From Leptodesmis sichuanensis A121 (GTDB lineage: Bacteria; Cyanobacteriota; Cyanobacteriia; Leptolyngbyales; Leptolyngbyaceae), in contig NZ_CP075171.1 of NCBI RefSeq assembly GCF_021379005.1, positions 5,022,001-5,086,000 on the forward strand: a DNA stretch of 64,000 nt, in the 5' to 3' direction. Under the pieces are notes generated by a model. The model was not told where the DNA came from. It saw only the letters and a program-made list of their open reading frames with translations, and did no database searches. The position numbers and the translations under genes are program-made. This document shows positions 25,253 through 34,170 of the stretch, in pieces (the stretch's first letter is position 1; each line of letters starts with the position of its first letter).

Positions 25253-27217
25253 ATGAAGCAACCGTTCGATTTTTTCCTTGAGCGCCAAATTTCTCGTCGG
25301 GCGTTACTCAAGTTGGCTGGTGTGAGTACTTTTGGAGGGATGATTGGTTACTCCCGCTTTGCAAAACCTGAACCAACTGTTTTTCAGCAAGATTCCCTGA
25401 ATTTACCGACCCGGTTATCCCATCCCCGTAGTGTCGTCGTCATTGGTGGAGGATTAGCGGGTCTGGCTTCTGCTTATGAGCTGTGTCGTCGTGGGTTTCA
25501 GGTCACGCTGCTAGAACGATCGCCCCAACTCGGCGGTAAGATTGCTGGCTGGCCGATCCAGGTGAATGGCGAGACGTTGATGATGGAACACGGGTTTCAC
25601 GGCTTTTTTCCCCAGTACTACAACTTATGGAGTGTGGTACGGGAACTGGAGATTCAAGCGAATTTTAAGTCTCTCAATTTTTATTCCGTAGTGTACAAGG
25701 GCGATCGCTACAGTCCCGAAATTTTTCGGCCCAGCCACTCTGCCTTTCCCTGGAACATTGTGGATCTGGCCGTTTCGTCTAGTAATCGGCTCCGCTGGGG
25801 CTTGAATCTCACCAGTTATGGTCACTGGCAGGTCTTTCGGGAAATTACAGGCTTTAACCCACAAAGCAGCTATCAACGGCTGGATGATCTTTCCGTCGCC
25901 GATTGGGTGAAACAGGACTTTCCTCGCGGGTTATACGACCTGTACTTTCTGCCATTTGCCAAGTCCAGTCTGAATGCGCCGGATGTGCTCAGTGCCGGAG
26001 AATTAATGCAGTTCTTTCATTTCTACTTCTTTGGTAATCCAGAAGGCTTGGCGTTTAATGGAACCTGTCAGGATATGAATCGCAGTCTGGTGCAACCGAT
26101 CGCCCAATTCATTCTGCAAAACGGGGGCCGGATCATTACCGAAGCGGCGGTTACTAATCTCGACTGGCAGCAGGGCAAAATCACCTCTCTGACCTATCAG
26201 AAAGGCCGCGTGGAAAACACCACGCCGTTTTGGGTGAGCGCCAATCCTGTGTTAGATGCAACGGCTCAAAGTCCGCTCAAATTCTATGGAGCCGGCGATC
26301 GCGTGTATGCCGTTAACTCCAACAAGTCAGAAGCCCTCTCTATGACCTGCACGCATCAAGGGTGTACCGTTCATCCCAATGAAAAAGGCGAGTTTCACTG
26401 TCCCTGTCACGGTGCTGTTTACGATCGAGAAGGACGGGTATTGCAGGGGCCAGCAAAACGAAATTTGGATCGCTTCAAAGTCGTGAGTCGGCAGGATGAG
26501 CAAGTACAACTGGTCGCCAGCAATCCCAACCCGACTACCTCCAGTGGTGCAGAAACCTTGCAGGCTGATTATTATGTGATTGCAACGGATGTTCCCGGTG
26601 TGCAACACCTCTTCTCGCAAATGACGGGCGAGGTCAATTCCCAGGTACGGCAACAGGTGGAAAAATTAGCCCTGGCTGACCCCTTTGCCGTCTGTCGCTT
26701 CTGGTTCGATCGCGACTTTGAGTGGCAGCAAAGCTGGTTTACATCCCTATCCGGCTACCGACTTACAGATAGTATCACCCTCTATCACCGGATTCAGGAC
26801 GACTACATTGCCTGGGCTGAAAAAACGGGAGGCAGCGTCGTAGAACTACACGCCTATTGCTATAAGGAAAAGGAGTTTCCGACGCAGGAAGCCCTACTGA
26901 AAACCTTTGAACAGGAATTGTATGAAATTGTGCCAGAGTTGCAGCAGGCAACCCTGCTCCATCGGGAGTTGGTGAACCAGAAGAATTTCTCCGGGTATCC
27001 CCCTGGCAGCTATCGCGATCGACCGGAAACCCAAACGCCTGTACCGAACCTCCTGTTTGCTGGAGACTGGGTAAAAATGCCTTTCCCCTGTGGATTAATG
27101 GAACGGGCAGTCAGTAGTGGTCTACTGGCCAGTAATACCATCCTGCACCAGGAAGGGTTACAACGGCGGGCCTTATTTACGGTCAAGCCCAAGGGAATGC
27201 TGTCAATTTTGACATGA
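25253..27217 (+). CDS. Tat-exported FAD-dependent oxidoreductase with an inserted Rieske domain (CrtU/CruE-like)
   Basis: I use the ATG at 25253, which gives an N-terminal twin-arginine signal (ISRRALLKLAG) followed by a hydrophobic stretch. The FAD dinucleotide motif is VVVIGGGLAGLASAYELCRR, then PQLGGKIAGW. 'MEHGFHGFFPQYYNL' matches carotene desaturase/methyltransferases of the CrtU/CruE type. A Rieske [2Fe-2S] domain is inserted after about residue 350, with MTCTHQGCTVHP and FHCPCHGAVYDREG. The C-terminal FAD motif is NLLFAGDWVKMPFPCGLMER. The likely substrate class is a carotenoid or other polyene; this is inference. Tat export means the cofactors are loaded in the cytoplasm. Confidence 0.8.
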   Translation: MKQPFDFFLERQISRRALLKLAGVSTFGGMIGYSRFAKPEPTVFQQDSLNLPTRLSHPRSVVVIGGGLAGLASAYELCRRGFQVTLLERSPQLGGKIAGWPIQVNGETLMMEHGFHGFFPQYYNLWSVVRELEIQANFKSLNFYSVVYKGDRYSPEIFRPSHSAFPWNIVDLAVSSSNRLRWGLNLTSYGHWQVFREITGFNPQSSYQRLDDLSVADWVKQDFPRGLYDLYFLPFAKSSLNAPDVLSAGELMQFFHFYFFGNPEGLAFNGTCQDMNRSLVQPIAQFILQNGGRIITEAAVTNLDWQQGKITSLTYQKGRVENTTPFWVSANPVLDATAQSPLKFYGAGDRVYAVNSNKSEALSMTCTHQGCTVHPNEKGEFHCPCHGAVYDREGRVLQGPAKRNLDRFKVVSRQDEQVQLVASNPNPTTSSGAETLQADYYVIATDVPGVQHLFSQMTGEVNSQVRQQVEKLALADPFAVCRFWFDRDFEWQQSWFTSLSGYRLTDSITLYHRIQDDYIAWAEKTGGSVVELHAYCYKEKEFPTQEALLKTFEQELYEIVPELQQATLLHRELVNQKNFSGYPPGSYRDRPETQTPVPNLLFAGDWVKMPFPCGLMERAVSSGLLASNTILHQEGLQRRALFTVKPKGMLSILT

Positions 27218-27496
27218 AGCCTGAAAGGGTGTGGGATTTATTCCTTAAGATGCAGCAAAGGTAGTTAAGTATGGTTGCTTAATCAGGCTTTTCTGGCTTG
27301 CAAGCTAGACAATAGTAGTATTGGCTCAACGCATTAATCCCGTAGGGTGCTGTTAGCGTCAGCATAACGCACCGCTTATGCGAGTTGACCTGATGAGTCA
27401 GTACAAATGGTTGTCAGGGTTGAAAGCCTGCGAGGAGTATCCTCTTAGCAGAATTAGTGACAGCAATTCAAGCCGCTCGGAGCTTTGTGGCTACTT

Positions 27497-27511
27497 AAGG
27501 AGGCATCTATA
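27497..27511 (+). promoter_or_regulatory. Strong Shine-Dalgarno five bases before an ATA codon
   Basis: AAGGAGG occupies 27497-27503 and an ATA codon begins at 27509. The protein read from ATA begins (M)AKLALLIGVSEY, which is how I would expect this family to start. The only upstream in-frame alternative, TTG at 27485, has no well-spaced ribosome site. Confidence 0.6.
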
Positions 27512-29554
27512 GCGAAGCTTGCTTTGCTAATAGGAGTCAGTGAATATCAGGATGGGTTAAGCCCCTTGCCCAGTGCAGTAAGAGATGTGGAAGCCATGCA
27601 ACGGGTATTACACCAGCCTGAAACGGGTGGATTTGATCAGGTTAAACCCCTCATCGATCCTGATCCCCTGCTGATGCAGCAGGAGATTGAAGCCTTATTT
27701 GCAGACCGTTCCAAAGATGATCTGGTGCTGCTTTTCTTTTCCGGCCACGGTATTAAGGACGATACAGGCAAGCTTTATTTTGCCACTCGCATCACCCGTA
27801 AAACCTCAAAGGGAGAATTAATCCGTTCCACTGCCGTTCCAGCGAGTTTTGTGTGCGAGATTATGAGTAACAGTCGTTCTAAACGGCAGATTGTGATCTT
27901 GGACTGTTGCTTTAGTGGGGCCTTCGCAGAAGACATGACTGCCAAAGATGATGGCTCCGTGAGTATTCAGGCTCAACTGGGTGGGGAAGGACGGGCTGTA
28001 CTGACTTCCTCGACCTCGACTCAATATTCCTTTGAACAAAAGGGAAGTAACCTTTCTATTTACACGGAATATTTAGTCAAAGGAATTGAAACCGGAGAAG
28101 CCGACCTGGATAATGATGGCGCAATCTCAGTGGATGAACTGCACGATTATGCCCGACAACACGTGCAGGAAGCCGCTCCTACCATGAAGCCAGAAATTTA
28201 TGCGGTGCGGGAAGGATTCCGGATTCGGTTAGCAAAAGCCAGAATTGCAGACCCTAAGTTGCGCTATCGCAAAGCCGTTGAACAGGCTGCCAGTGGGGGC
28301 AAGATTTTTCCTGCTGATCGCCGCCTGCTAAATCACTTACAGACAGAAATTGGACTGTCGATCGCCGAGGCAGCCGCTATTGAGGTAGAGGTTTTACAGA
28401 CTTATTGGGACTATCAGGACAATCTGGAGCAGTATCGCCAAATTTTGGAAAAGGTGTTGCAATCTGAGCGGCCCCTGAGTTTACAAACTCAGAGGAAACT
28501 TGAACAATTTCAAACCCGGTGGAACCTTAAACCAGAAGACGTGAAACAAGTAGAAGCCCAATTACTCAAACAATTTCATGGCAGTCAAGCTGCTATCAGT
28601 TCTACCAGTTCTGAGAGCGCTGAACGTTTGCACAATTGGGTTCCTCCAACCGTTGATTACTCCAGTCCCCCAATTCAAACGGCTCTTCCACCCGCTGAAG
28701 TTCCAGTTCCTGATGCAGTCGAAGTTCCTCCGGTTATCCACCCACACAAAGAGCATCCTACTCGTTTTGGTTGGGTTCTTGCGATCGTTCTGGTAATCGC
28801 GGCAGGAGCCGGATACGGAGGATTTCAGTTGATTTCTAAGTTATCTGAATCGTATTCCGTCCCCCCCACTCCATCCTCTCAATTCCCAGAAACGCCTGCT
28901 GCAGGAACTTGCGTAACCAATAATTTCTCTGGCAGGCTCAACATCCGCTCTGGCCCCAGTCGTCAATCAGCGATCATCAGTTCTCTCAATCCTGAGCAAC
29001 AAGCCACGGCAACCGGAGAAGAAATTAACGGGTGGATTAAGATTTCTGCGCCTGTGGAAGGCTGGATCTTCAAAAGTTACACGCGATCGTGTTCAACTGT
29101 CGAGATACCGCCCCCAACTCCAGCCCCTTCACCTTCACCCGCAGATTCCCCATCTTCTACCCCAAGTCCATCTCCCCCTACTTCCCCCTCAGCAGTCAGA
29201 CCTGATCCTGAACAGTTTGTTCGAGATTACTTTGCAAACATCAATAACAGAGATTTTTCGCAGGGATGGGCCATGCTCTCAACCGATTTCCAACAAGAAG
29301 GATCCGGCGGATATCGTGATTATGCTGAATGGTGGTCAACGGTCGAGCGAGTGGATGTCGTGGAAACTAACCTTGTTGAGCAAACGCCTGACCTGGCTAA
29401 AGTGAATATTCGGGTGAAGTACTTTCTGAAGTCAGCCGTCTGTAAGCTAGATGTGAGACAGTGGACACTGAAGTGGGATGCTGATCAGAATATGTGGCTG
29501 CTGCATCATCGTGAATGGTTGGTTGAGCAAAAGGAATTGCTGGATTGCACTTAA
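27509..29554 (+). CDS. Orthocaspase (metacaspase-like protease) with EF-hand-like loop, TM helix, SH3 and C-terminal NTF2-like domains
   Basis: The N-terminal caspase-like p20 domain starts KLALLIGVSEYQDGL. It has the catalytic His in LLFFSGHGI (about residue 80) and Cys in ILDCCFSGAF (about residue 134, second Cys), so the dyad is intact. GEADLDNDGAISVDELHD resembles an EF-hand loop and could bind calcium. After a helical region come a Pro-rich stretch, one transmembrane helix (GWVLAIVLVIAAGAGYGGF), a bacterial SH3-like domain (LNIRSGPSRQSAII), a Pro/Ser linker and a C-terminal SnoaL/NTF2-like domain (FVRDYFANINNRDFSQGWA). The start is discussed separately: ATA at 27509 or TTG at 27485. Confidence 0.8.
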   Translation: MAKLALLIGVSEYQDGLSPLPSAVRDVEAMQRVLHQPETGGFDQVKPLIDPDPLLMQQEIEALFADRSKDDLVLLFFSGHGIKDDTGKLYFATRITRKTSKGELIRSTAVPASFVCEIMSNSRSKRQIVILDCCFSGAFAEDMTAKDDGSVSIQAQLGGEGRAVLTSSTSTQYSFEQKGSNLSIYTEYLVKGIETGEADLDNDGAISVDELHDYARQHVQEAAPTMKPEIYAVREGFRIRLAKARIADPKLRYRKAVEQAASGGKIFPADRRLLNHLQTEIGLSIAEAAAIEVEVLQTYWDYQDNLEQYRQILEKVLQSERPLSLQTQRKLEQFQTRWNLKPEDVKQVEAQLLKQFHGSQAAISSTSSESAERLHNWVPPTVDYSSPPIQTALPPAEVPVPDAVEVPPVIHPHKEHPTRFGWVLAIVLVIAAGAGYGGFQLISKLSESYSVPPTPSSQFPETPAAGTCVTNNFSGRLNIRSGPSRQSAIISSLNPEQQATATGEEINGWIKISAPVEGWIFKSYTRSCSTVEIPPPTPAPSPSPADSPSSTPSPSPPTSPSAVRPDPEQFVRDYFANINNRDFSQGWAMLSTDFQQEGSGGYRDYAEWWSTVERVDVVETNLVEQTPDLAKVNIRVKYFLKSAVCKLDVRQWTLKWDADQNMWLLHHREWLVEQKELLDCT

Positions 29555-29633
29555 GAAAAGGAGCATCTGGGGCTGACGCAGCGCTTTGTCCATGCTACTC
29601 TCAACGGTAGTTCTTTAGCCCCGATGATCGCTG

Positions 29634-29894
29634 ATGGGTAGCCAATCCACCGCCAAAACTATTTTTCTGCTCGCCTCAATGGTGGGCTGGTTGATTGTGG
29701 GGGCCGCCCTGATGTATTTGTTTCCCGTCCTGGCCGATCGTCTGGTTTCCTCTGACCTGACCCACTTATGGATGGCAAACCTCAGCCGCAGTGGATACAA
29801 CCCGATGCTGGGCTGGCTAGGAGGAGGCAGTGCTTTAATTGTGACTGTGGTTGCGACCCTGATCTGGCACCAATGGTTTGAAGGCAAAATTTAG
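29634..29894 (+). CDS. Small two-helix membrane protein, hypothetical
   Basis: The 86-residue product has two predicted membrane helices (FLLASMVGWLIVGAALMYLF and GWLGGGSALIVTVVATLIW) joined by a polar loop. I know no family with a described function. It follows the orthocaspase by about 80 bp on the same strand and could be cotranscribed. Codon use looks like the surrounding genes. A palindromic spacer repeat begins right after its stop. Confidence 0.6.
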   Translation: MGSQSTAKTIFLLASMVGWLIVGAALMYLFPVLADRLVSSDLTHLWMANLSRSGYNPMLGWLGGGSALIVTVVATLIWHQWFEGKI

Positions 29895-30017
29895 TTTGTA
29901 GGTTAGGTTGAGCACCGTCAAGCTTTTGATCGATTCCCTATCCACTTCAGCGAAACCCAACGGCTAGAGGCTTTGGCATAGCTTCAAAGTTGGGTTTCAT
30001 GCTTCAACCAACCTACA
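29895..30017. repeat. Dispersed inverted-repeat spacer element
   Basis: The outer arms are TGTAGGTTAGGTTGAGCA and the near-complement TGCTTCAACCAACCTACACA. Inner arms are GAAACCCAAC and GTTGGGTTTC. A related but rearranged copy lies at 52088-52150. Elements with this GTTGGGTTTC core are common in cyanobacterial spacers, to my knowledge. Confidence 0.7.
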
Positions 30018-30032
30018 CAAGAGAATGCGATC

Positions 30033-30508
30033 TTACTGAGAGGGATGGGCTTTATAGACTGTCTTCCAGGACTCAATGGTTTTGCCCCCAATGGGATGGG
30101 TAACGGTTTTTCCTTGAGGATCCACAAAGCTGATTTGAACTTGCCCTGATTCGGCGTTACGTAAGGCTTGAGCAAGATCATCTGTAATGCCAAACTGGTT
30201 ATTGGCAGAGGTTAAATGAAATATACGATCGCCAATTTTCAAATCGACTGCATTCACGCCAACGGTGCGGTAGGTCGTGCCAGACGAAATTTCATAAACG
30301 TGAAGCCAAACCCATTTCTCACTCCAGTTACTGATCAAGCCGGATTCATCGGCATTCAAGTTCCTTTTTTGGTAATCCCGATCGAAGACTGCTATGTAAT
30401 CCCTGTCAAACTCATCCTTAACCACCACTGGAACTGACCAGGGTAGATTATCGTTAAACCTCCAGGTTGCTCCATCCACGACGGGCAGGGTTGCCAGCAG
30501 ATCAGAGA
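30033..30508 (-). pseudogene. Second domain of a split secreted protein (fragment)
   Basis: The open frame (148 residues from GTG at 30479) reads LPVVDGATWRFNDNLPWS, then 'YIAVFDRDY', 'LISNWSEKWVWLHVYE' and 'KTVTHPIGGKTIESWKTVY'. It is clearly a paralogue of the domain in the gene at 32171-32941. If the insertion sequence and two of three copies of a heptamer are removed, the two frames join as KIPSDLLATLPVVDGATW, giving one two-domain protein. As it stands it lacks a signal peptide and is probably not exported. The family is unknown to me. Confidence 0.7.
30500..30508. repeat. Target-site duplication, left copy (GATCAGAGA)
   Basis: Nine bases identical to 32162-32170 flank the ISKra4-like element. 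The site is inside a run of the heptamer GATCAGA, so the exact boundary could shift by a few bases. Confidence 0.75.
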
Positions 30509-32161
30509 GGGTGCCAAGCGGAAAAAATGGGTAGGTTAGGCCACCGCTAAGTCACTCGCATTGGGCTCGACAATTTCTAGCCGCTTGGCATCGAGTTTGG
30601 CAGTCAAAATTTCAGCACAGAAGGTGTCCCATCGTCCTGCCGCCCAATAACAGCGACCTTGAAGCAGAATTTCTGCATGTTCAGGCAACCAAAACTTGCC
30701 ATTTCCCTTGAGCCGCAGGTTGACCACCTGGCGGATTAGACTCTCAATGGCTCCACTGCCAATCGGTAGATTCATTGCCTGTACCTGCCCATAGGCAAAG
30801 CGCTGGGGTTGGTCATTAAAGTAGTTGAATGGGGTTGTCATTGCCTTGCGTTGTTGGCGCGTGTGTTTCTGAGCCAGAATCTGCTGCATCTGTGTCAGGA
30901 GTTGCGCCAACTTACCCCGTTTGAGGCTAGAACGAGCCGCCTCGAACCATTTCCGTGCCACTTGAGCTTTGCTAAAAGCCGCCTCAGCAAAATCCTTCAA
31001 ATGCTGACTGGCATGGTAAAAGTCAATCAACTCAATCAGTCGGTCTTTGGGCAGGCCCAAGCGTTCCAGAAGGGCGGGAATCCGGTGCCAAATCCAAGGA
31101 GCGCCATCGGCTAGCAGCAACACTTGCTGGGCATGCACAACCCCAATTTGACCAGATACATCTCCAGCAGGCTCATGAATCCTTCGATACCGGTAAAGGT
31201 GCCGTCATTAATGACCGGTAATTTGACTGTATTGATGCGCTGGCCCTGCTCATCGATGGCATAGAGGGTGAATAGTTTGGGTTCTCGCCAATGCCCCGAT
31301 ACCCCCGCCGCTTGGTCGCCCGTCGTCTACCCCGTTTGTTGTATCGCAACCGGGTGCGCCCGCCATCGACACTCAACCCCACTCTCTGTCCCTCAAAGGT
31401 CTGGCCAGTGGGCAGTTGGCCTTGCTGCAACTGAGCCAGCCACTGGTCGGTTAACGCCAGGCCGATTTGACCAAAACCATAGGTCAGTCGCACCACCCGT
31501 TTCTCACTCAACTCAATGCCCCATTGCTGCAACTGCTCAGTCGCTTGCGCAAAGGACCTCGACAGCATCCCTGCCGCTGCAACCACGCTCCAAACCAGGG
31601 GACTGACTTGCTCTTCCAGTCCCAACCAACGCAGCAGGGGATAGAATCCCTGTCCCTGGGATGGCCCCCGTTGACCGGCTTTCCGCTTGCCTTTCCGCTT
31701 CTGCTGAGAGACCCCATTGAGAATGTAGCCCACCTTGAACTCAACGACGACATTGCCTACGGTTAATACCTTGACCCGGCGTTTGCCTTGACTGCGAGCC
31801 ATGAAGCCTCGTGATGAGCGGGTCCGTTGGTTGGCTTCTCGTTGGCTATCTGGATGCTCACTGAGTTCGTGCAGCAGCAGGGCAATCACCTGGCCGGCTA
31901 GCACCAGAGCCGCGGCGCGGATTGCCTCCTCCCGTGCTTTCAACGCCACTCCATCCCAACTGGAAATTTCCCCCACGGCCAGCAGTGGGGCAATGGTTTG
32001 CTTAAATGTTTCAATGGCTTGGTTGAGATCCAGGGTTGCAGGTATATTCATATTCACTAGAGACAGGATGTTTTTTCACTCTGCACCGATCATTGTGCAT
32101 ATCCTGTCTTTTCTCAGCTTTTGCTGCCTCTCCTCAAAGCCATCTTTTTCGCATCGCACCC
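30509..32161 (-). mobile_element. ISKra4-family-like insertion sequence (1653 bp), inactivated
   Basis: The ends are imperfect inverted repeats. The left end begins GGGTGCCAAGCGGAAAAAAT and the right end, read inward, GGGTGCGATGCGAAAAAGAT. About 18 of the first 22 positions match. Nine-base target duplications flank it. It carries one transposase locus broken by two frameshifts. It sits between the two halves of a secreted-protein gene and is oriented leftward. Family assignment comes from transposase motifs. Confidence 0.8.
30536..32057 (-). pseudogene. ISKra4-like transposase, frameshifted twice
   Basis: The N-terminal frame (32057 to about 31290) contains GQRVGLSVDGGRTRLRYNKR, the motif with the first catalytic Asp seen in ISKra4-type transposases. 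Between about 31300 and 31140 the homology continues in another frame (WREPKLFTLYAIDEQGQRIN, VKLPVINDGTFTGIEG). After a second shift near 31140 it continues to the end at 30536 (VLLLADGAPWIWHRIPALLE, HASQHLKDF and 'IGSGAIESLIRQVVNLRLKG', with the C-terminal Glu). The two shifts mean it cannot make a normal transposase; a programmed shift could explain one at most. Confidence 0.85.
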
Positions 32162-32182
32162 GATCAGAGATCAGAGATCAGA
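32162..32182. repeat. Triplicated heptamer GATCAGA at a broken gene junction
   Basis: GATCAGA occurs three times in tandem. On the minus strand it covers the last codons and stop of the secreted-protein gene. A single copy would put that gene in frame with its paralogous second domain. The first nine bases double as the right target duplication of the neighbouring insertion sequence. Confidence 0.8.
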
Positions 32183-32941
32183 GGGAATTTTGGCGGGTAA
32201 GGTTCCGGTTGAAACAGAGGATGGCAGGGACTCAGGACTTTGCTCAGCAGGCGGTGCGGCATTCTGGTAAATCACCTGCCACGCCTTCACGGTTGCCTCT
32301 CCAATCGGGTGAGTCACGGTATCACTACCATCGGCCAGCGTAAACCGCAGAAGCACCTTTTTGGGGTAGGCCGTGAAGAGTGCATAGGCCAGTTCATCAT
32401 TCACGGCAAAGCGACTGTTCTCTCCCTGCAAGGGAAACACTTTACTACCAATTTTTAGCGCTGCTGTACTGACTGGATAAATTGGATGCTTGGTATCGCA
32501 GACTGGCACAAAGAAAATCACAATACAGCGCTGCTGAGTCCCATATCCATAGATGCCAATAAATCGACGATTCCAATTGCTAATCTCTCCTGTTTGCCGA
32601 ATTTGCCTAACATTAGCTCCAGTGGGATAGTTGCGATCGAACACAGCTAGATAATTACCTGACTGATTATCCCAAACAGAAACAGGTGTTGACCAGGGAA
32701 TATTTTCGTCGCTCATCCAGGTTTTACCGTCAACCACGGGTAGATTAGCCGGAGGAGGATTTTGGCTCACTAATTGCTGGCTCACTAATTGGGTTGAAGC
32801 GGCTTGAGCAGCGCCAGCAAAGATTGGTATCTGAGGCAAGATATTTTGATCAGCAATTTGATTAGAAAAGGATGCTAAAGCTGCCAGACTGAGCGATACG
32901 AAAGTTAAAAAACTACAGCCTAAGCTCGGGTGTTTCTTCAT
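32171..32941 (-). CDS. Secreted protein of unknown family (first domain of split gene)
   Basis: I place the start at ATG 32941, which is preceded by AAGGAGGTG at nine bases; an in-frame ATG 21 bp upstream is less well placed. The N-terminus MKKHPSLGCSFLTFVSLSLA is a signal peptide ending near an AQAA-type cleavage site. A short duplicated spacer (QLVSQQLVSQ) leads to a domain beginning LPVVDGKTWMSDENIPWS, with 'YLAVFDRNYP', 'EISNWNRRFIGIYGY' and 'SDTVTHPIGEATVKAW'. Two Cys flank an insertion and may form a disulfide. It ends IPSDL at a stop inside a heptamer repeat. Function unknown. Confidence 0.75.
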   Translation of the reverse strand: MKKHPSLGCSFLTFVSLSLAALASFSNQIADQNILPQIPIFAGAAQAASTQLVSQQLVSQNPPPANLPVVDGKTWMSDENIPWSTPVSVWDNQSGNYLAVFDRNYPTGANVRQIRQTGEISNWNRRFIGIYGYGTQQRCIVIFFVPVCDTKHPIYPVSTAALKIGSKVFPLQGENSRFAVNDELAYALFTAYPKKVLLRFTLADGSDTVTHPIGEATVKAWQVIYQNAAPPAEQSPESLPSSVSTGTLPAKIPSDL

Positions 32942-33269
32942 AAGAAGACACCTCCTTAACAATATGTTTTAAGTGGTAGCTCCCTGATTTAGCTGAATCT
33001 ACATACTGGGCCTCATGATCTGTTCTACTTCTAATCTAATGAGCAAGCATAGCGATCGCTGGCTTCTGTAATCACTTGGATGTAATTCTTTAGAAAATTC
33101 AACTAGTCGCTGAAGTAATTTAGCATTGGGTGCGTTGGAACAATCAAACTATTGGAGTGCATATCACTCTTGCCCTCACCCTAAATTCCTCTCCCCAATT
33201 GGGCTACTGTGTACATACATCTCGGTAAAACCCAAAGTCTAGATCCGGGGGACTTCCCCCAGGGTTAAT
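32942..33269. other. Spacer without a gene, with repeat fragments
   Basis: About 330 bp holding the promoter side of the secreted-protein gene, a 'TTGCCCTCACCCTAAAT' repeat fragment (about 33172-33188, shared with 61380-61396), and a short hairpin (CCGGGGGACTTCCCCCAGG) next to the ISAs1 remnant. The hairpin may be the old end of that element. No open frame is convincing. Confidence 0.5.
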
Positions 33270-34170
33270 TCATTGTACGAGTAGCAAAAGAGCTTCAATG
33301 TCATGTGCAACTCGGTGTTGCGCTTTGGTGATTGAAGTGTGGCCCTGCAAGCGGAACAAATTAATCGCCCAACTGCGAATCAAACCCCAGTTGGCAGGGG
33401 CATGGCCCTGTTTTAAGGGGCACTCATCCTCTCTCAACACAACGTCTTTGACCCAGTGCAGTCGATTCTCAATGCCCCAATGCCCCTGAATCGCTATGGC
33501 AAACTGTCGGGCAGTCGTGGCCAGACTGCTGATGTAGTAACTGACCTGATCATAAGACTTACCCTGACGCCGTCCTTGACGTTGCACTCGCACCAGATGC
33601 CGTAAGCCTAGCCAATCTGGAGCAATCCCAGCTAAACAGTCAAAGACTTCTACGATTCGCTCTACCTGTCGCTGACGAGTAGATTCGGTGCTGCGGTAGA
33701 CGCTCACCGGGGCACAATCGGCGCTAATTGCCTGCACTCGCTCGTACAAGGATTTTTGATTGGCCTTGACGCAAATCAGATAATCGTTGCCCTGGTGGAT
33801 GATGGTCTTGACTGTTTTTTTGACAGTGGGCTGCATCGAGAGTGTAGCGCACTGCTTCGAGGTTCAATGCCCCCAGTAACCGCTCAACCGTTGCCATCTC
33901 GCTGTCCTGATGGCTGTGATAAGCGTCCGTTGCTACCGTCAGACCCCGTGCATGACTAAACACCGAGACCAGATTGATAAACTGCTGATGGGTTTCACAA
34001 GGAGCCACGATACTGCCGTTGAGTGCTTTCCCGTCCACCGCAAACCAGCCCGCTTCGTCCGCTTCCACCAGCGGAGCAGTCCACTGAGTAAAGGCCGTCG
34101 CTAGTTGGGTGAAATCAACTCTCATCATTGCACGTCGAATCGTGCTATCGGAAGGTAACCGGGAACAAGA
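33270..34170 (-). pseudogene. ISAs1-family transposase remnant
   Basis: The sequence matches the ISAs1 transposase from its catalytic core onward: LPSDSTIRRAMMRVDF, GWFAVDGKALNGS, AVRYTLDAAHCQK, then after a frameshift 'GNDYLICVKANQ', HWGIENRLHWVKDVVLREDE (the late Glu) and 'LIRSWAINLFRL'. The first ~90 residues are missing and the open frame runs directly into a nucleotidyltransferase gene. A frame break occurs at a run of seven A on the coding strand (33815-33821). The element ends were not identified. Confidence 0.85.

Noticed and set aside
32162-32182. Heptamer triplet as a CRISPR-like repeat
   Set aside because: Only three contiguous 7-mers, no spacers; simple slippage.
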